Below, one piece after another: positions 43,087-52,871 of a DNA stretch of 64,000 nt (position 1 is its first letter; every line of letters starts with the position of its first letter). The notes under the pieces were generated by a model. That model saw only the letters and a list, made by a program, of their open reading frames with translations. It had not been told where the DNA came from and searched no databases. This stretch comes from Falciphora oryzae (lineage: Eukaryota > Ascomycota > Sordariomycetes > Magnaporthales > Magnaporthaceae). The translations under genes and the position numbers were made by a program. The stretch is from the NCBI GenBank assembly GCA_000733355.1, contig JNVV01000037.1:381826-445825 (forward strand). Reading direction: 5' to 3'.

Positions 43087-44991
43087 ATGGCGCCCATATA
43101 CTCTGACCTGCACGCCGGCGGCATTGTCAAGCTGGCCGTCGCCCTCGTAAGTTCCTTCGGTGCTCTGTCAAGTTCCGTGCCGGCGCGTCGATGCGCCGAA
43201 TGCGCTGTTCCCGCTGCTCTCTTGCCCCGCCTCCTCCTCGCACTAACACAGCGCAACCGGAAGTTCCCGCTCTATGTCATAGGCAGAATCGTCTACAACA
43301 TCTTCCTCCATCCCCTCCGGCGCTTCCCCGGCCCCTTTTTGCACCGCGCCACAGTGGTCCCCTATTGCACAAAGCTAGCCCGCGGCACGCTCGCCTACGA
43401 TGTCGCCGCCATGCATGAAAAGTACGGCCCGGTCGTGCGCGTCAGTCCCAACTACCTGTCCTTCATCGACGCCGAGGCCTGGAAGGACATCTACGGCCAC
43501 CGGACCGGCAACCTGCAGGGCCACGAGGAGATGCCCAAGGCGGCCATCTTCTACCAGACGCGCGGCATCCCAAAGTCAATCATCAACGAGTCCCGCGAGA
43601 ACCACCAGGTCCTCCGCCGCCAGCTCGCCCACGGCTTCAGCGACCGCTCCATGCGCCTGCAGGAGCCCATCATCGGCAGCTACGTCGACCTGATGATCCG
43701 GCGCCTGCACGAGAACTGCTACGAGGGCGGCTATGACGACGAGAAGACCAGGAAGCACAAGGTGCTGGACCTTTCTCGCGTCTTCAACTACGCCACGTTC
43801 GACATCATTGCCGATCTTGCGTTCGGCGAACCCCTCGGCTGCCTGGAGAACTTTGAGGAAGACGAATGGATCAAGAACATGAACGGTGAGAGAGACACTC
43901 GGACGCTTGTCACGTGCGAGGCGTCACGCGATCAACTAACACGCAAAACCCACCAGCCATGGTCCGAGTCTTCGGCCCCCTCCAGGCGATCAAGCAGCTC
44001 GGGCTCGAGTGGGTCGTGGCGGCCGTCTTCAAGATGGGCCTGTCGCGGTCGCGCCAGGCGCACATGGACCGGACCAAGGAGAAGCTCAAGCGCCGCATGA
44101 AGCTGAGCATGGAGCGGCCGGACCTGATCGAGGGCCTGCTGCGCGTCAAGAACCTCGACTTTGAGCGCACCCGCATCACCGCCGGCACTCTGTTAATTGC
44201 GGGCTCCGAGACGACCGCGACCCTCCTGTCCGGCGTCGTGTACCTGCTCCTCACGCACCCGGACAAGCTCGCCAAGCTGGTGGACGAGGTCCGCAGCAGC
44301 TTCAAGGACGAGGCCGAGATCACGCTCACGTCCGTCTCGTCCCTGACCTACATGCTCGCCTGCCTCGACGAGGCGCTCCGCCGGTACCCGCCCGTTGCCG
44401 TCGGCATGCCCCGGACGGTGCCCGCTGGGGGGGCGACTGTCGCTGGCGTCGACGTTCCGGAGAATGTAAGCGGCTGTCCTCCCTGCATACCTTCCTGTTA
44501 TGGGCACCAACTAACTCATCGCAAATAAACAAGACCACCGTCGCGGTCTGGCATCAGGCCTGCTACCAGAGCACCCGCAACTTCGAGGACCCCCTTTCCT
44601 ACAAGCCCGAACGCTGGATCAATCACGAGTCGTCGCGCGACCGGCTCGACGCCGTCCAGCCATTCCACATCGGCCCGCGCAACTGCATCGGGAAGAAGTA
44701 AGCCGCGCTCCTGCCCGTTCCCGCCACACCCTCTTCCCTTCATTGGACAACCACCCCTGTGTTACACAATTGCATGCATGCAAGCGGCCACGCGAATGCT
44801 GACTGCGGATCTCACCGTTTGTCCTACTCCACAGCCTGGCGTACTCTGAGATGCGCCTCATCCTCGCCCGCTTACTGTTCAGCTTCGACCTTGAGCTTGT
44901 GGACAAGGAGAGAGACTGGTTCGACCAGAAGTGTTACGTCCTGAGGGACAAGCCGTCGCTCAACGTCTACCTCACCCCCGTGTCCCGATGA
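43087..44991 (+). CDS. cytochrome P450 monooxygenase (isotrichodermin-15-hydroxylase-like)
   Basis: Exons 43087-43146, 43252-43885, 43957-44465, 44534-44697 and 44835-44991 encode 507 residues (introns 105, 71, 68 and 137 nt). A short hydrophobic N-terminus leads into GRIVYNIFLHPLRRFPGP, the hallmark of the CYP65-type fungal group. The I-helix AGSETTAT, K-helix EALRRYPP, PERW and heme loop FHIGPRNCIGKN (Cys452) are all present. The last splice restores KNLAYSEMR exactly. Relatives act in trichothecene and other secondary-metabolite pathways and in xenobiotic hydroxylation. No backbone synthase is visible within this window, so the product is unknown. Confidence 0.92.
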
Positions 44992-45812
44992 TGGATCCAC
45001 GGAGTTGGATATCATTTTCTTCTACTGGCTCATTGCCCATCTACATGCCTAGCAAACACTCCCCACGATATGTTGTCTTGCTTTATACCTTCTTTGTGTA
45101 TATACCCATCATTTGAGGAAAGATTACAAGTTGATCATATTTGCACAAAGTTCCTGGCTGCTCGGCTTTCATTGGGATAAATCGTTCTCCCTAACCTGAC
45201 TGCCCACTGTTTCCTCATTGTTCCATCCTCTATTTTTCTCTTCCCATGTTCATCTTCCGTTGCTTGGTGTATCCCTCGTCGGCCCCGACCTCCCCCCTAC
45301 CGTATTGCACCATCCGAATTTTTGCCTCCTTCCACGCCGACATGTCCAACTATCACGTCCAGTCACTTGACCTTTCCTCGTTTGGCGACGCTGAATGTGT
45401 GCTCCCAACCGCGTAGGCTGTTCTGCGTCCCTGTACCACGACGCTGACACTCTTTGCGGGAAGCCCCGGCCTCGAATCACGAGGTTCACATGACAGCACC
45501 ACCGACGACAACTAGGATGTCTGTAGTGATTCACTTGTCTTCACATCGCTGCGTAAAACTAATAATGATCCAAGTCTGCTCCCTCTCGATGCCCTCGAGA
45601 ATTTGTGCATCATCCACTAATCACCATTCTCCCACACGAACCGAGAAGTCGCGTTAGGTCAAGTCGGTCGCCTTGTTCGAAAGTGTCGGCTGCGTCCTTT
45701 TTGAAAGCAGGATACTAAATAATAACCACTGAAGCAGTTCCTCTACGGACACACCGAGACGAAAGGAATATTGGCTCCCTCCCTCGCGACAGCCGCAAAC
45801 AAAACCGACAAC
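44992..45812. other. intergenic; contains the upstream half of a diverged tandem duplication
   Basis: 820 bp between the P450 and the first secreted peptide. From about 45440 on, this sequence is collinear with the region upstream of the second peptide gene (about 46370 on), offset about 928-936 bp. Matching blocks include ACTCTTTGCGGGAAGCCCCGG with ACTCCTTGCCGGAGATCCCGG. Confidence 0.55.
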
Positions 45813-46064
45813 ATGCGCCTCTCGGCACCCCTGGCCCTCCTAGCACTCGCCGCCACCGCCACGGCCGCCCCTACGGCTTTCTCCGAGAACACCGCCACTA
45901 GAGCCCGCGAAGTCAATCGCCCAGCCACGCATGGCCATGGCAGCCAGAGGAGGGACGCCGACTGCGGATGGCTGCGCGAGAGTTGTCTCCGGAAGTGCGA
46001 GGGCAAGAGCGACTATTGGAAATTTATCTGCCGAGACATTTGCAACACCTTTGTTCCTTGCTGA
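45813..46064 (+). CDS. secreted six-cysteine peptide precursor, copy 1
   Basis: A single exon of 83 residues. The signal peptide (about 1-19, cut near ATAA-PT) is followed by a propeptide and a dibasic Kex2-type site (QRR, Arg46-Arg47), leaving a predicted 36-residue mature peptide. Cysteines are at 51, 58, 62, 73, 77 and 83, with spacing C-x6-C-x3-C-x10-C-x3-C-x5-C. The CxxxC-x10-CxxxC core is the pattern of cystine-stabilised helical hairpins (alpha-hairpinins). Such small secreted peptides in fungi include antimicrobials and effectors; no function can be assigned here. A paralogue follows at 46741. Confidence 0.82.
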   Translation: MRLSAPLALLALAATATAAPTAFSENTATRAREVNRPATHGHGSQRRDADCGWLRESCLRKCEGKSDYWKFICRDICNTFVPC

Positions 46065-46740
46065 TCGGGAATTCACGACGCGATGTGGTCGCTTGAGGGA
46101 TGGAGGATTATCATGGCCGTTCTTCCTCTGCCCCCGATGCTTATTCTATTCGTCTGCATTCCTTGGTTTTGTTGCTTCTTGGCCGAGCACTCTCGCTTCC
46201 ACCCTCTCTTTCCCATTTCTTCCACCTTTTCTCTTGAACCCCACGGCCCCAATAGAGAACATTAAAACCATTCACCGTTCCATTTACTGCTTTGTCCTAC
46301 CACATCGCCTTCCTTTGCTTAAAAACAATGCATGCTCCAAGCACGTAGACTGCTCTCCATTCCCACCCCGCAAAGCCGAGACTCCTTGCCGGAGATCCCG
46401 GCCTTGAATCGGAGGCTTCTAATGGTATAGCAATGTCGATAAATAGCCGCATTGTAGCTATTCACCCGTCTCTCGAGAATATGGATATAATAGAGCCTTT
46501 AGATCTTCTCCCTCATGGTACATTCGAGGAGTCTCCATCGCAATACAAGCACCAGTCCCCCATCACGATACGGGAAGCTACGTGGCTTCAAGTCAGTTCA
46601 CACTTATAAAAAGGTCTAGCAAGTTTTCTTCGTAGGAGAAAAGGACTGATCACCCCAAAAGCGTTCCTGAGCAGCTCCATCTATCACGCCAGAGGGAGAA
46701 ACTAGTTGGATTCGAGACAGTCACAGCGCGGATCCACAAG
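46065..46740. other. intergenic; second half of the diverged tandem duplication
   Basis: This lies between the two paralogous peptide genes. The part from about 46370 resembles the upstream region of copy 1 at an offset of about 930 bp, showing that promoter and gene were duplicated together. Confidence 0.55.
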
Positions 46741-46998
46741 ATGCGTTTCCCGACCCCCTTCGCTCTCTTGGTACTTGCCACCATCGTCAACGCCGCCCCT
46801 GCAGCGTCCTCCAAGCATCATCCCGCGGTGAGGACACGCGAGGCCAACTACACGGCCGCCTATGGGATCCAGAGGAGGGGCCAATGTCTCAAGGAAATGT
46901 GCCTCCACTCCTGCGAAGACAGGGCTGAGTGGTTCAAACCGTTTTGCCGAGGCTTCTGCGGCCGTATGGTTCCCTGCGTCGGGAATTGGAGGTCATGA
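46741..46998 (+). CDS. secreted six-cysteine peptide precursor, copy 2
   Basis: A single exon of 85 residues, paralogous to 45813. Signal peptide about 1-18 (VNAAP), propeptide, dibasic site Arg45-Arg46 after GIQ, and a 39-residue mature peptide. Cysteines are at 49, 54, 58, 69, 73 and 79: C-x4-C-x3-C-x10-C-x3-C-x5-C, so the last five cysteines keep exactly the spacing of copy 1. Outside cysteines the mature parts have diverged strongly (both end near VPC), while the signal and propeptide layout is kept. The mature part of this copy has a short tail after the last Cys. Confidence 0.82.
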   Translation: MRFPTPFALLVLATIVNAAPAASSKHHPAVRTREANYTAAYGIQRRGQCLKEMCLHSCEDRAEWFKPFCRGFCGRMVPCVGNWRS

Positions 46999-47568
46999 TG
47001 CGGTCGCTTTGGGGGTCAAGGTTCGTTGATCGATTGCTGCTCGGCTGAGGGCGGCAGGCGGATCACGTCAGCCAGCGGCGGCGAGTTGCTAGGGCTCAGG
47101 ATGGGATTGGAGGCCGGAGGGAGGAGTCGAGATTTGGAGATCTCGTTTTATGGGCCTGTCACCGCGAACCTCCTACGTGTGTATCTAGTCCTCCTCGAGC
47201 ATGACAACGGCTGGTTCTTCATACATCGGCCCGTGGGGACAAGAGGCTCGCGGTCCATATTAGGTTTGCCCTGATTCCGGTTCGGGCGCCCTGAGCATCG
47301 AGCTACGTAGAAGAGTCACAGCTGTGGATTCTCGTGGACGCCTCCTCCAGCACAAGCCATCTCGAAAGTCTCTTCTTCATTTATACGCCTCCATCCTGTC
47401 AAGCCCTTTAGTACTTCCCCGAGGTCCCCCCCCGATTCCACATCACTCTACCTGGCTATTATCATCTGAATACCACCAGTTCGCCGCTTCCACTTCCCCA
47501 CGCCACAGCCAGCCCCGGAAACCCCATCGGAGACTTTAAGCTCGGAAACGGCGCAGCGAAATCTCGGA
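46999..47568. other. intergenic
   Basis: 570 bp between the second peptide gene and a small hypothetical gene; the latter's promoter probably lies here. Nothing else is evident. Confidence 0.45.
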
Positions 47569-47898
47569 ATGGCGCTCCGGCAAGCATTCAACACCGTCTG
47601 GGACTACGTCAGCCTACACATCGAAGGGCTCCTCATTGTCGTTGAAGAAGACACCCGCCCCCACGTCCTGGCGCTCACGCAAGCGGTCGCCGACGCCTGG
47701 GGCCGCGCCAGCGCCTACGTCCAGCCGCTCCTGCACCCGCTTGTCGTCGCCTGGGAGTGCGCCAACCACCCGTACGTCCTGCCGCTGTGGAGGGTTATCC
47801 AGGTCTGCTGGTGGACGTTGTTCGCGCTGAGCTACTTCCAGCACGCGCACCGGGAGGTGTGGGATGATATATGCCTCCATGGCTCCAGGATTGGTTAA
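47569..47898 (+). CDS. small hypothetical protein (109 aa)
   Basis: A single open frame of 109 residues with GC-rich, gene-like codon use. It is rich in aromatic and hydrophobic residues, with an amphipathic N-terminal half and a hydrophobic stretch around PLWRVIQVCWWTLFALSYF (about 72-90) that could be one membrane helix. No signal peptide and no recognised domain. The minus-strand overlap is a shadow. It could be a lineage-specific gene or a chance frame. Confidence 0.42.
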   Translation: MALRQAFNTVWDYVSLHIEGLLIVVEEDTRPHVLALTQAVADAWGRASAYVQPLLHPLVVAWECANHPYVLPLWRVIQVCWWTLFALSYFQHAHREVWDDICLHGSRIG

Positions 47899-49432
47899 CC
47901 ATTGGTCCTCGGTGGTTGCAAGATGAACTTGACATCCTCATCCTCCAGGAAGAGGAAATACGGAGGTGATGGTGAAGGCGACACGATAGCGATGGATTGA
48001 GACAGGAGTAGCGTCTCAATGTGCCCTTGAGATGTTGTGGTGAATCGGCCGGTCATTTGCCACTCCTCTTGTTCTTGACGATTCCTGTTCGCCGCAGGGA
48101 GGCGGCAGGCTTGTTGTTCCCTCGCCTGGCTTGTGGTGTCTCCTGTTCCCCGCCGTGAGGCCGCGGGTTTCTTTTGTTTCTCTTGGCGTGGCGCTTGAGT
48201 GGCAAGGCCTTCGAGGCAGTGGCGGCCAAATCGGCGAGGTTCGGTATGCGAGAAGTGGAGGTGGGCAGTCGAGTAAAGGGCGCCGCCAAGGGGCGAGGAA
48301 ACCGAGGCGGGGAGGGGACGTCGAATTTGGCCGAGGAGCAAGGCAGCAGGCGTTGGCTCCGGAGGACGACAACGTTGGACTTGATCCTCAGTTAATGGCG
48401 AAATGCTTGTGCCAGAGAGCTCTCCATTCTTCTTGTTTGCGGACCCCGACTACCGTTGGAGCGAGCCAGCACCGCCTCCGCCTGGCACCTGTGCGATACG
48501 GTCGTAGTCGTGTTAATGACCTCAGGAGCCAGTCTATGGCAACGGAATGGACCAGGGACGTCTGGGGTATGGCCGATGCACCAGCGAGAAAAAGAAATAG
48601 CTGGTTTTCTCTGACTTCTTTCCCCTTTTCCTCCTCAGCCAGCCAAGAGACATATCCTTGTCGACGCCCGCATCCACCAACATTGTCTCCAACCAACATG
48701 CAAGGACTTTTGGGGAGACGTGGCCCTAGTTCGCCGCCAGCGAAAAAAAAAGTTCCGGGGCCCGGACAAGCCTTAGGGTCATTCTCAAGGCGGACAACGC
48801 CGAGCGGGATCGGAAATGACAAGATTGGAGGACCTTTCTTTGCCACTAAGGAGGCACAGCAGGCGCAGTCCTGATGTAGCGGAATGTCAAGGCTAAGAGC
48901 GCCGGCGCCGGCGCGCTGCTTGCCTCTTCTCGACCATGCATCATGCGTCCTCTACTCTGAGTCTTGAAACCGCTCTTTCGAATCCGTCCCTTGGGCGGCG
49001 TCGTAGCATTCTCTGAAGGTCGCAAAAGCTTACGCAGTAGTACAGCACGGTATTTTTAGAGCTTGTGTGTGCGCCCCTGGTGCCTGGCTCAGGAACGCGC
49101 GCCCCGTTGCACGTTTGGTTGCATGGAAAGCCATAAATAGGTTGACGGGCAGCCAGGATGCACCCCCGCGCCGTCGCTATCGGCGGCCCCTACGGGGTGA
49201 CCGATTCATGCCCTCCCCCCCCAGCATCCCCGCAACGTCGCAAGGAGGATGGCGCCGCAAGCGCGCGGGCGCCGCGAGAAACGCCGCCGATCCGTCTGTA
49301 TAAACGCACTTCGTCCATTGCACGGTTCGATTTTTCTATTCCCTTTTCTCCATCATCCGATTCAATTTGTTTACAATCTTTCCAGTCTCTCTCTTCGCTC
49401 TCCTCTGTCAATCTCTCTCCCCAGCCGACAAG
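47899..49432. other. 1.5 kb without a secure gene; possible minus-strand basic protein
   Basis: Overlapping open frames on both strands (48131-48874 plus, 48388-48846 minus, 48053-48289 minus). The minus frame at 48053 to about 48380 ends in a Lys/Arg-rich segment (KRHAKRNKRN, NKKRSGK-like) that might be the last exon of a small nuclear protein, but I found no convincing upstream exon. The stretch just before 49433 is pyrimidine-rich, as expected for a fungal promoter/5' UTR. Confidence 0.3.
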
Positions 49433-49725
49433 ATGCAGTTCTCCAAGATCCAGATCTTCGCCATCCTGGCCGTCGGCGCCATGGCCAGCCCTGTCCCCGC
49501 CGACTCGGCCACCGACGCCACCATGCTGCAAGCCCGCGACGAGGTGCACATGCTGCTGCCCAGGAACTGCGGAGTAAGAGCCGGAGGCTTCGTCCCAGTT
49601 TAACAAGCAAACAGCGTTCTAATGTTTCGTTTAAAATCCAGGCCAGGACAACCCAGGCTTCGTGCGAGAAGTTCCTGAGCGGCTGCAAATGGCTCCATGC
49701 TTCCAAGTACTGCGTTCGGAAGTAA
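49433..49725 (+). CDS. small secreted cysteine-containing peptide precursor
   Basis: Exons 49433-49573 and 49642-49725 (68-nt intron, branch TTCTAATG) encode 74 residues. Signal peptide about 1-18 (ending MASP), a short propeptide, then a possible processing point after LLPR, leaving about 30 residues with four cysteines spaced C-x8-C-x6-C-x8-C. The intron lies just after the first cysteine. It is unrelated in spacing to the pair at 45813/46741 but has the same general design and lies within 4 kb. Function unknown. Confidence 0.72.
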
Positions 49726-49977
49726 GCGATTTTAAAAATCCGCAATAGGGGAAAGGGCCGGGCGTTACAAGGGCAGACCGGGTTACGAAAGCGGCCAGGT
49801 GGTGCTATAGACCAACTGTTTTCAATAGCGGGAGTGTTGGTTTTGGAGTGGTTGGTCTATTCCGGAAGGATGAATTGGGTTTGTTAGAGTTGCTGGCGGA
49901 GATTATTCTACTACGTATTGATTACTATTCCCTTCTCCTTCACGTTACTATTCCCTTCAATATACCACCCATTCTCT

Positions 49978-51614
49978 TCAATAAAGCCGAATCTCGACAT
50001 GCTCTTCTTCTTTCCTCCCCTCCACAGCCTCGCCATGCGTAATTCCGTATACAACGACGTCAGCGACAAACGTGAAATCCAGATCACTTTGCGTCGCGTC
50101 TCGTTTTCCGCCTGTGTTTTTCCGCTGCAGGATTAAGGGGAGCCTAGACCCACCGACAATCCACAGCTCCTGTCCTGCGGTGATGTTGCAGTGGCCCAGT
50201 CCAAGGAGACCGCCCTCCGTCACGAAGACGGCCTGTCCGCTCGGCGTGTCAAGCGGCCAGTCCCCAATTTGATAATCTCCGGTAGCATCCTCGCCGCGAG
50301 TGCCCTGTCGATCGACTCGGAATATCCTTCCTGTAACAAGGTTATTGAGGTCGCTCCTCCAGCCCGGCCGCAGTTTGCCCCGGTTCCTCTGATTGAACTC
50401 TTCCGCCAGGAGGCACCACCTCCATCCGCCCATCGCAATCACCTCGTCGATGGTGCGCAGCCCGTCCTCGCGGTAATCCCGCACGCCGCGGTCGGCACAG
50501 CATCCAGCGTCGTCGGAATCCCACAGGTCCCTATGCCTATAATATTTCGTAAAGTAGCCCCCTCGGGCCGGATGGTCCAGTCGACGGCCCAGGACGGCAG
50601 TCCAGGGATGAACGAGGGCTCTTCTCGCCGGCCGATCAGCAGGTGCAGGTCGCCCATGTGGCGCAGGAGGTCGGCTGAGACGTTGGCGAACAGCGTGCGC
50701 GCATCTAGCGTGTAATCGCACGCGCCGGCGCTCGCGGTAGCGCTGACGCTCTGCGGCGACAGGTCCGGCCGAAACCCGATCAGCGCGTACACCATGTCGC
50801 GCGGGTCGGTCGAGTGCTGCCCCCGCCAGCGCCACAGGAGGGAGAACAACCCCTCGTGCCGAGAATTGTACAGACCGCTCATCATGGCTACTAGATCATC
50901 TATCGAGCCGTTGTGGAGGAACTCCTCTGGTGTGTCATCCGAATGGGGGGTCCTTGACCGTCAGACGCGCGGTAAAGCGAGGAAAACGATAGCGTTGCCG
51001 AGATCCCCCAGTGGACGGTCAGGTCGTCAGGAAGCAGAGATTCCTGGATCGTCCAGATCCGGGACCACCAAGTAGCTCTAATGGCCGCCCTAAAAGCCGT
51101 GGCCGCTTTAGCACGAGAAGCTGGGTCTTCTAGCCACGACGGCCGCGGGCCGTCGCCCGCCATCCAGCGGACGCACTCGAAAGCCATCCCGACGCCCTGT
51201 TCGTCGACGCTGTCGCCGAGAAACCCAAGAAAAACGTTGCAATGTGCGCAAGATTTATATATTCGGCCCATCATCTTGACCTCCTCTGTTTTTTTCCACA
51301 ACGTCGGACTGGTTGATGCAGAGGGCGTCGATCCAGATAGTGCGCGTCTCATATGGGCGCCGAAGCCGGCGCAGGGCTGCGAGGGCGCTCTCGCCGAGCT
51401 GAACGGGGGAGCCGCCAACCAAGATGTGTTCTGCGTCGGCGTCTGGTGCTTTGCCCCAGACGTACGAGGTGGTTTCGCATCGGACGTCTCCATCCTCGAG
51501 ACTTGCAACTTCGTACGTGCATTCGATCAGAGCGTCACCAGCCCCGCGATGCAGCTGCAACAGTCGGAAGCACGACGAGGGGTTGGGGAGACGAGGGAGT
51601 GCAGCGGCTGCCAT
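49978..51614 (-). pseudogene. HET-domain gene broken by three homopolymer frameshifts
   Basis: On the minus strand a HET-domain protein can be followed from ATG 51614: TSYVWGKAPDADA, IWIDALCINQSDV, then EVKMMGRIYKSCAHCNVFLGF, TWWSRIWTIQES, STDPRDMVYALIGF, a C-terminal GGYFTKYYRHRDLW-type region and stop at 49978. Reading needs three single-base changes, each in a homopolymer: the 7-base T run at 51289-51295 (one base too many), the 6-base G run at 50945-50950 (one base short) and the 5-base C run at 50558-50562 (one base short). Between these points the frames are open and well conserved, with the sequence otherwise family-like to the end. Either the allele is freshly inactivated or these are sequencing errors. 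HET genes mediate allorecognition cell death. Confidence 0.85.
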
Positions 51615-52487
51615 TGACGTCGGGGAGCAGGAATAATAGATAGCCTACGTGATGTTCGAGAACTGAACTGATAATCAGAGACCCGAACAGCTGGGTCGCA
51701 GGGATGCCAAGGCGTGGATTTATACCACCATTTCTTGAGTGCCTGTTCGTCCCGAGTCTTCGGGCTTGCTGACATGCATGGTGAATGCCGGATTTCCTTG
51801 GTTAGGCCGCTGATCGCTCACCCCTGGCCCCTAAAGTCAGCAAATAAGGTCTCACGACCCAACCGCAAATATGGACGCAGGCAGCGGTGTGATGCCAAGG
51901 GTGGTCAGCACCCGCAACCACCAACATGCACGCCCACCACCGGCAACAGTCCCGAGGATGGTAAGGCTACGGTAGCCGACACTCGACCTAGTGCTTTTTC
52001 GCTAACGTCAATTGTCGCAAAGGAGCGGGTCTCTGCGGGGGATCTACCGGCAAAGCCGTGTTACAAGACCCCGGTGCCCGTTAGAGACCCTCGTCGCCCT
52101 CGGCCGGTGCGTGACACGCACCAGCCGAGGCCGACGAGGGCTTGATATCCTTACCGCGCACCCGTGTATATAGAGACCGAGGGTCTCCCACCCTTAACAG
52201 ACCTTTCCTATTAGTTCCTTAGAGGTAGTAGCCAATTCAAACGGTTTACTGCATGCACCTTTACTTTGCATTAGTTATGAGCCCGGCGTTTTTGACCCCC
52301 TTTTACGCATTTTAAAGGTTGCATTGCAATTACCCCTTTTACTTCCATTTTATTCCTTTATTAAGCATTTAGCAATTTTTTCCAGTGCGCGGCAGGCCCG
52401 TGTAGAACACCCATTTCCCGCTTACGGGCCCACCGACCCCTAACGTTGAAGCTATCGCCACCGCCCCGTCCGGATTTCCACCATTAG
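51615..52487. other. transition from genes to repeats; hairpin
   Basis: About 870 bp between the broken HET gene and the LTR element. It includes a long imperfect palindrome (52088-52140) and a shorter one (about 52173-52186). From about 52200 the sequence becomes A/T-rich and looks transposon-derived (TATATA and poly-T runs), though no family was identified. No gene is supported. Confidence 0.5.
52088..52140. repeat. 26-bp inverted repeat (near-perfect hairpin)
   Basis: Arms 52088-52113 and 52115-52140 pair at 24 of 26 positions around a single A. It could form a stable cruciform/hairpin. It lies at the gene/repeat boundary and might be a transposon end, a terminator-like structure or a foldback relic. 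Confidence 0.85.
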
Positions 52488-52772
52488 TGTCACACGGAAG
52501 AACCTGTGGACTCACCTAATTGGCCCCACAGAAGGTCCGGGAACCGGTATAGGTGCCCAACGGCCCCGAGGCCCAAAGGCCGAAGGCCGGAGGGGCAGTG
52601 TGAATCATGTATTCAATACTTCGCACGGATCACAGGGTGGTTTATATAAACCCTGCCATCTCCTATGTCCTCCAGGAAAGATTCCTTCTTCCTCAAGCAT
52701 CTCTTGAGCCCATAAAAAGATTATCTGCAATATAGAGATCCTTCTCCAAGCCGTTTTTGACCCCTTGTTACA
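52488..52772 (+). repeat. 5' LTR (285 bp)
   Basis: TG...CA termini. It contains a TATATAAACC box at about 52645-52654 as likely promoter. It matches the 3' LTR except for about four transitions. Confidence 0.93.
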
Positions 52773-52871
52773 AATAATCTTTTTACGCTCTGCCCCCTGA
52801 CGGAAGCCTCACTATCTTTCCTCCTAAGCTTTGGAAAGGCCCTGTTAGTCGGCACCCCCAAGCCCCAACTG

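Noticed and set aside
48131..48874. 247-codon plus-strand frame
   Set aside because: Pro/Arg/Gly-rich, no domain, overlaps competing minus-strand frames; could not be supported as a gene.
43087..49725. P450 plus secreted Kex2-type peptides as a ribosomal peptide (dikaritin-like) cluster
   Set aside because: No UstYa/DUF3328 protein and no repeated core peptide between Kex2 sites; the precursors look like disulfide peptides.
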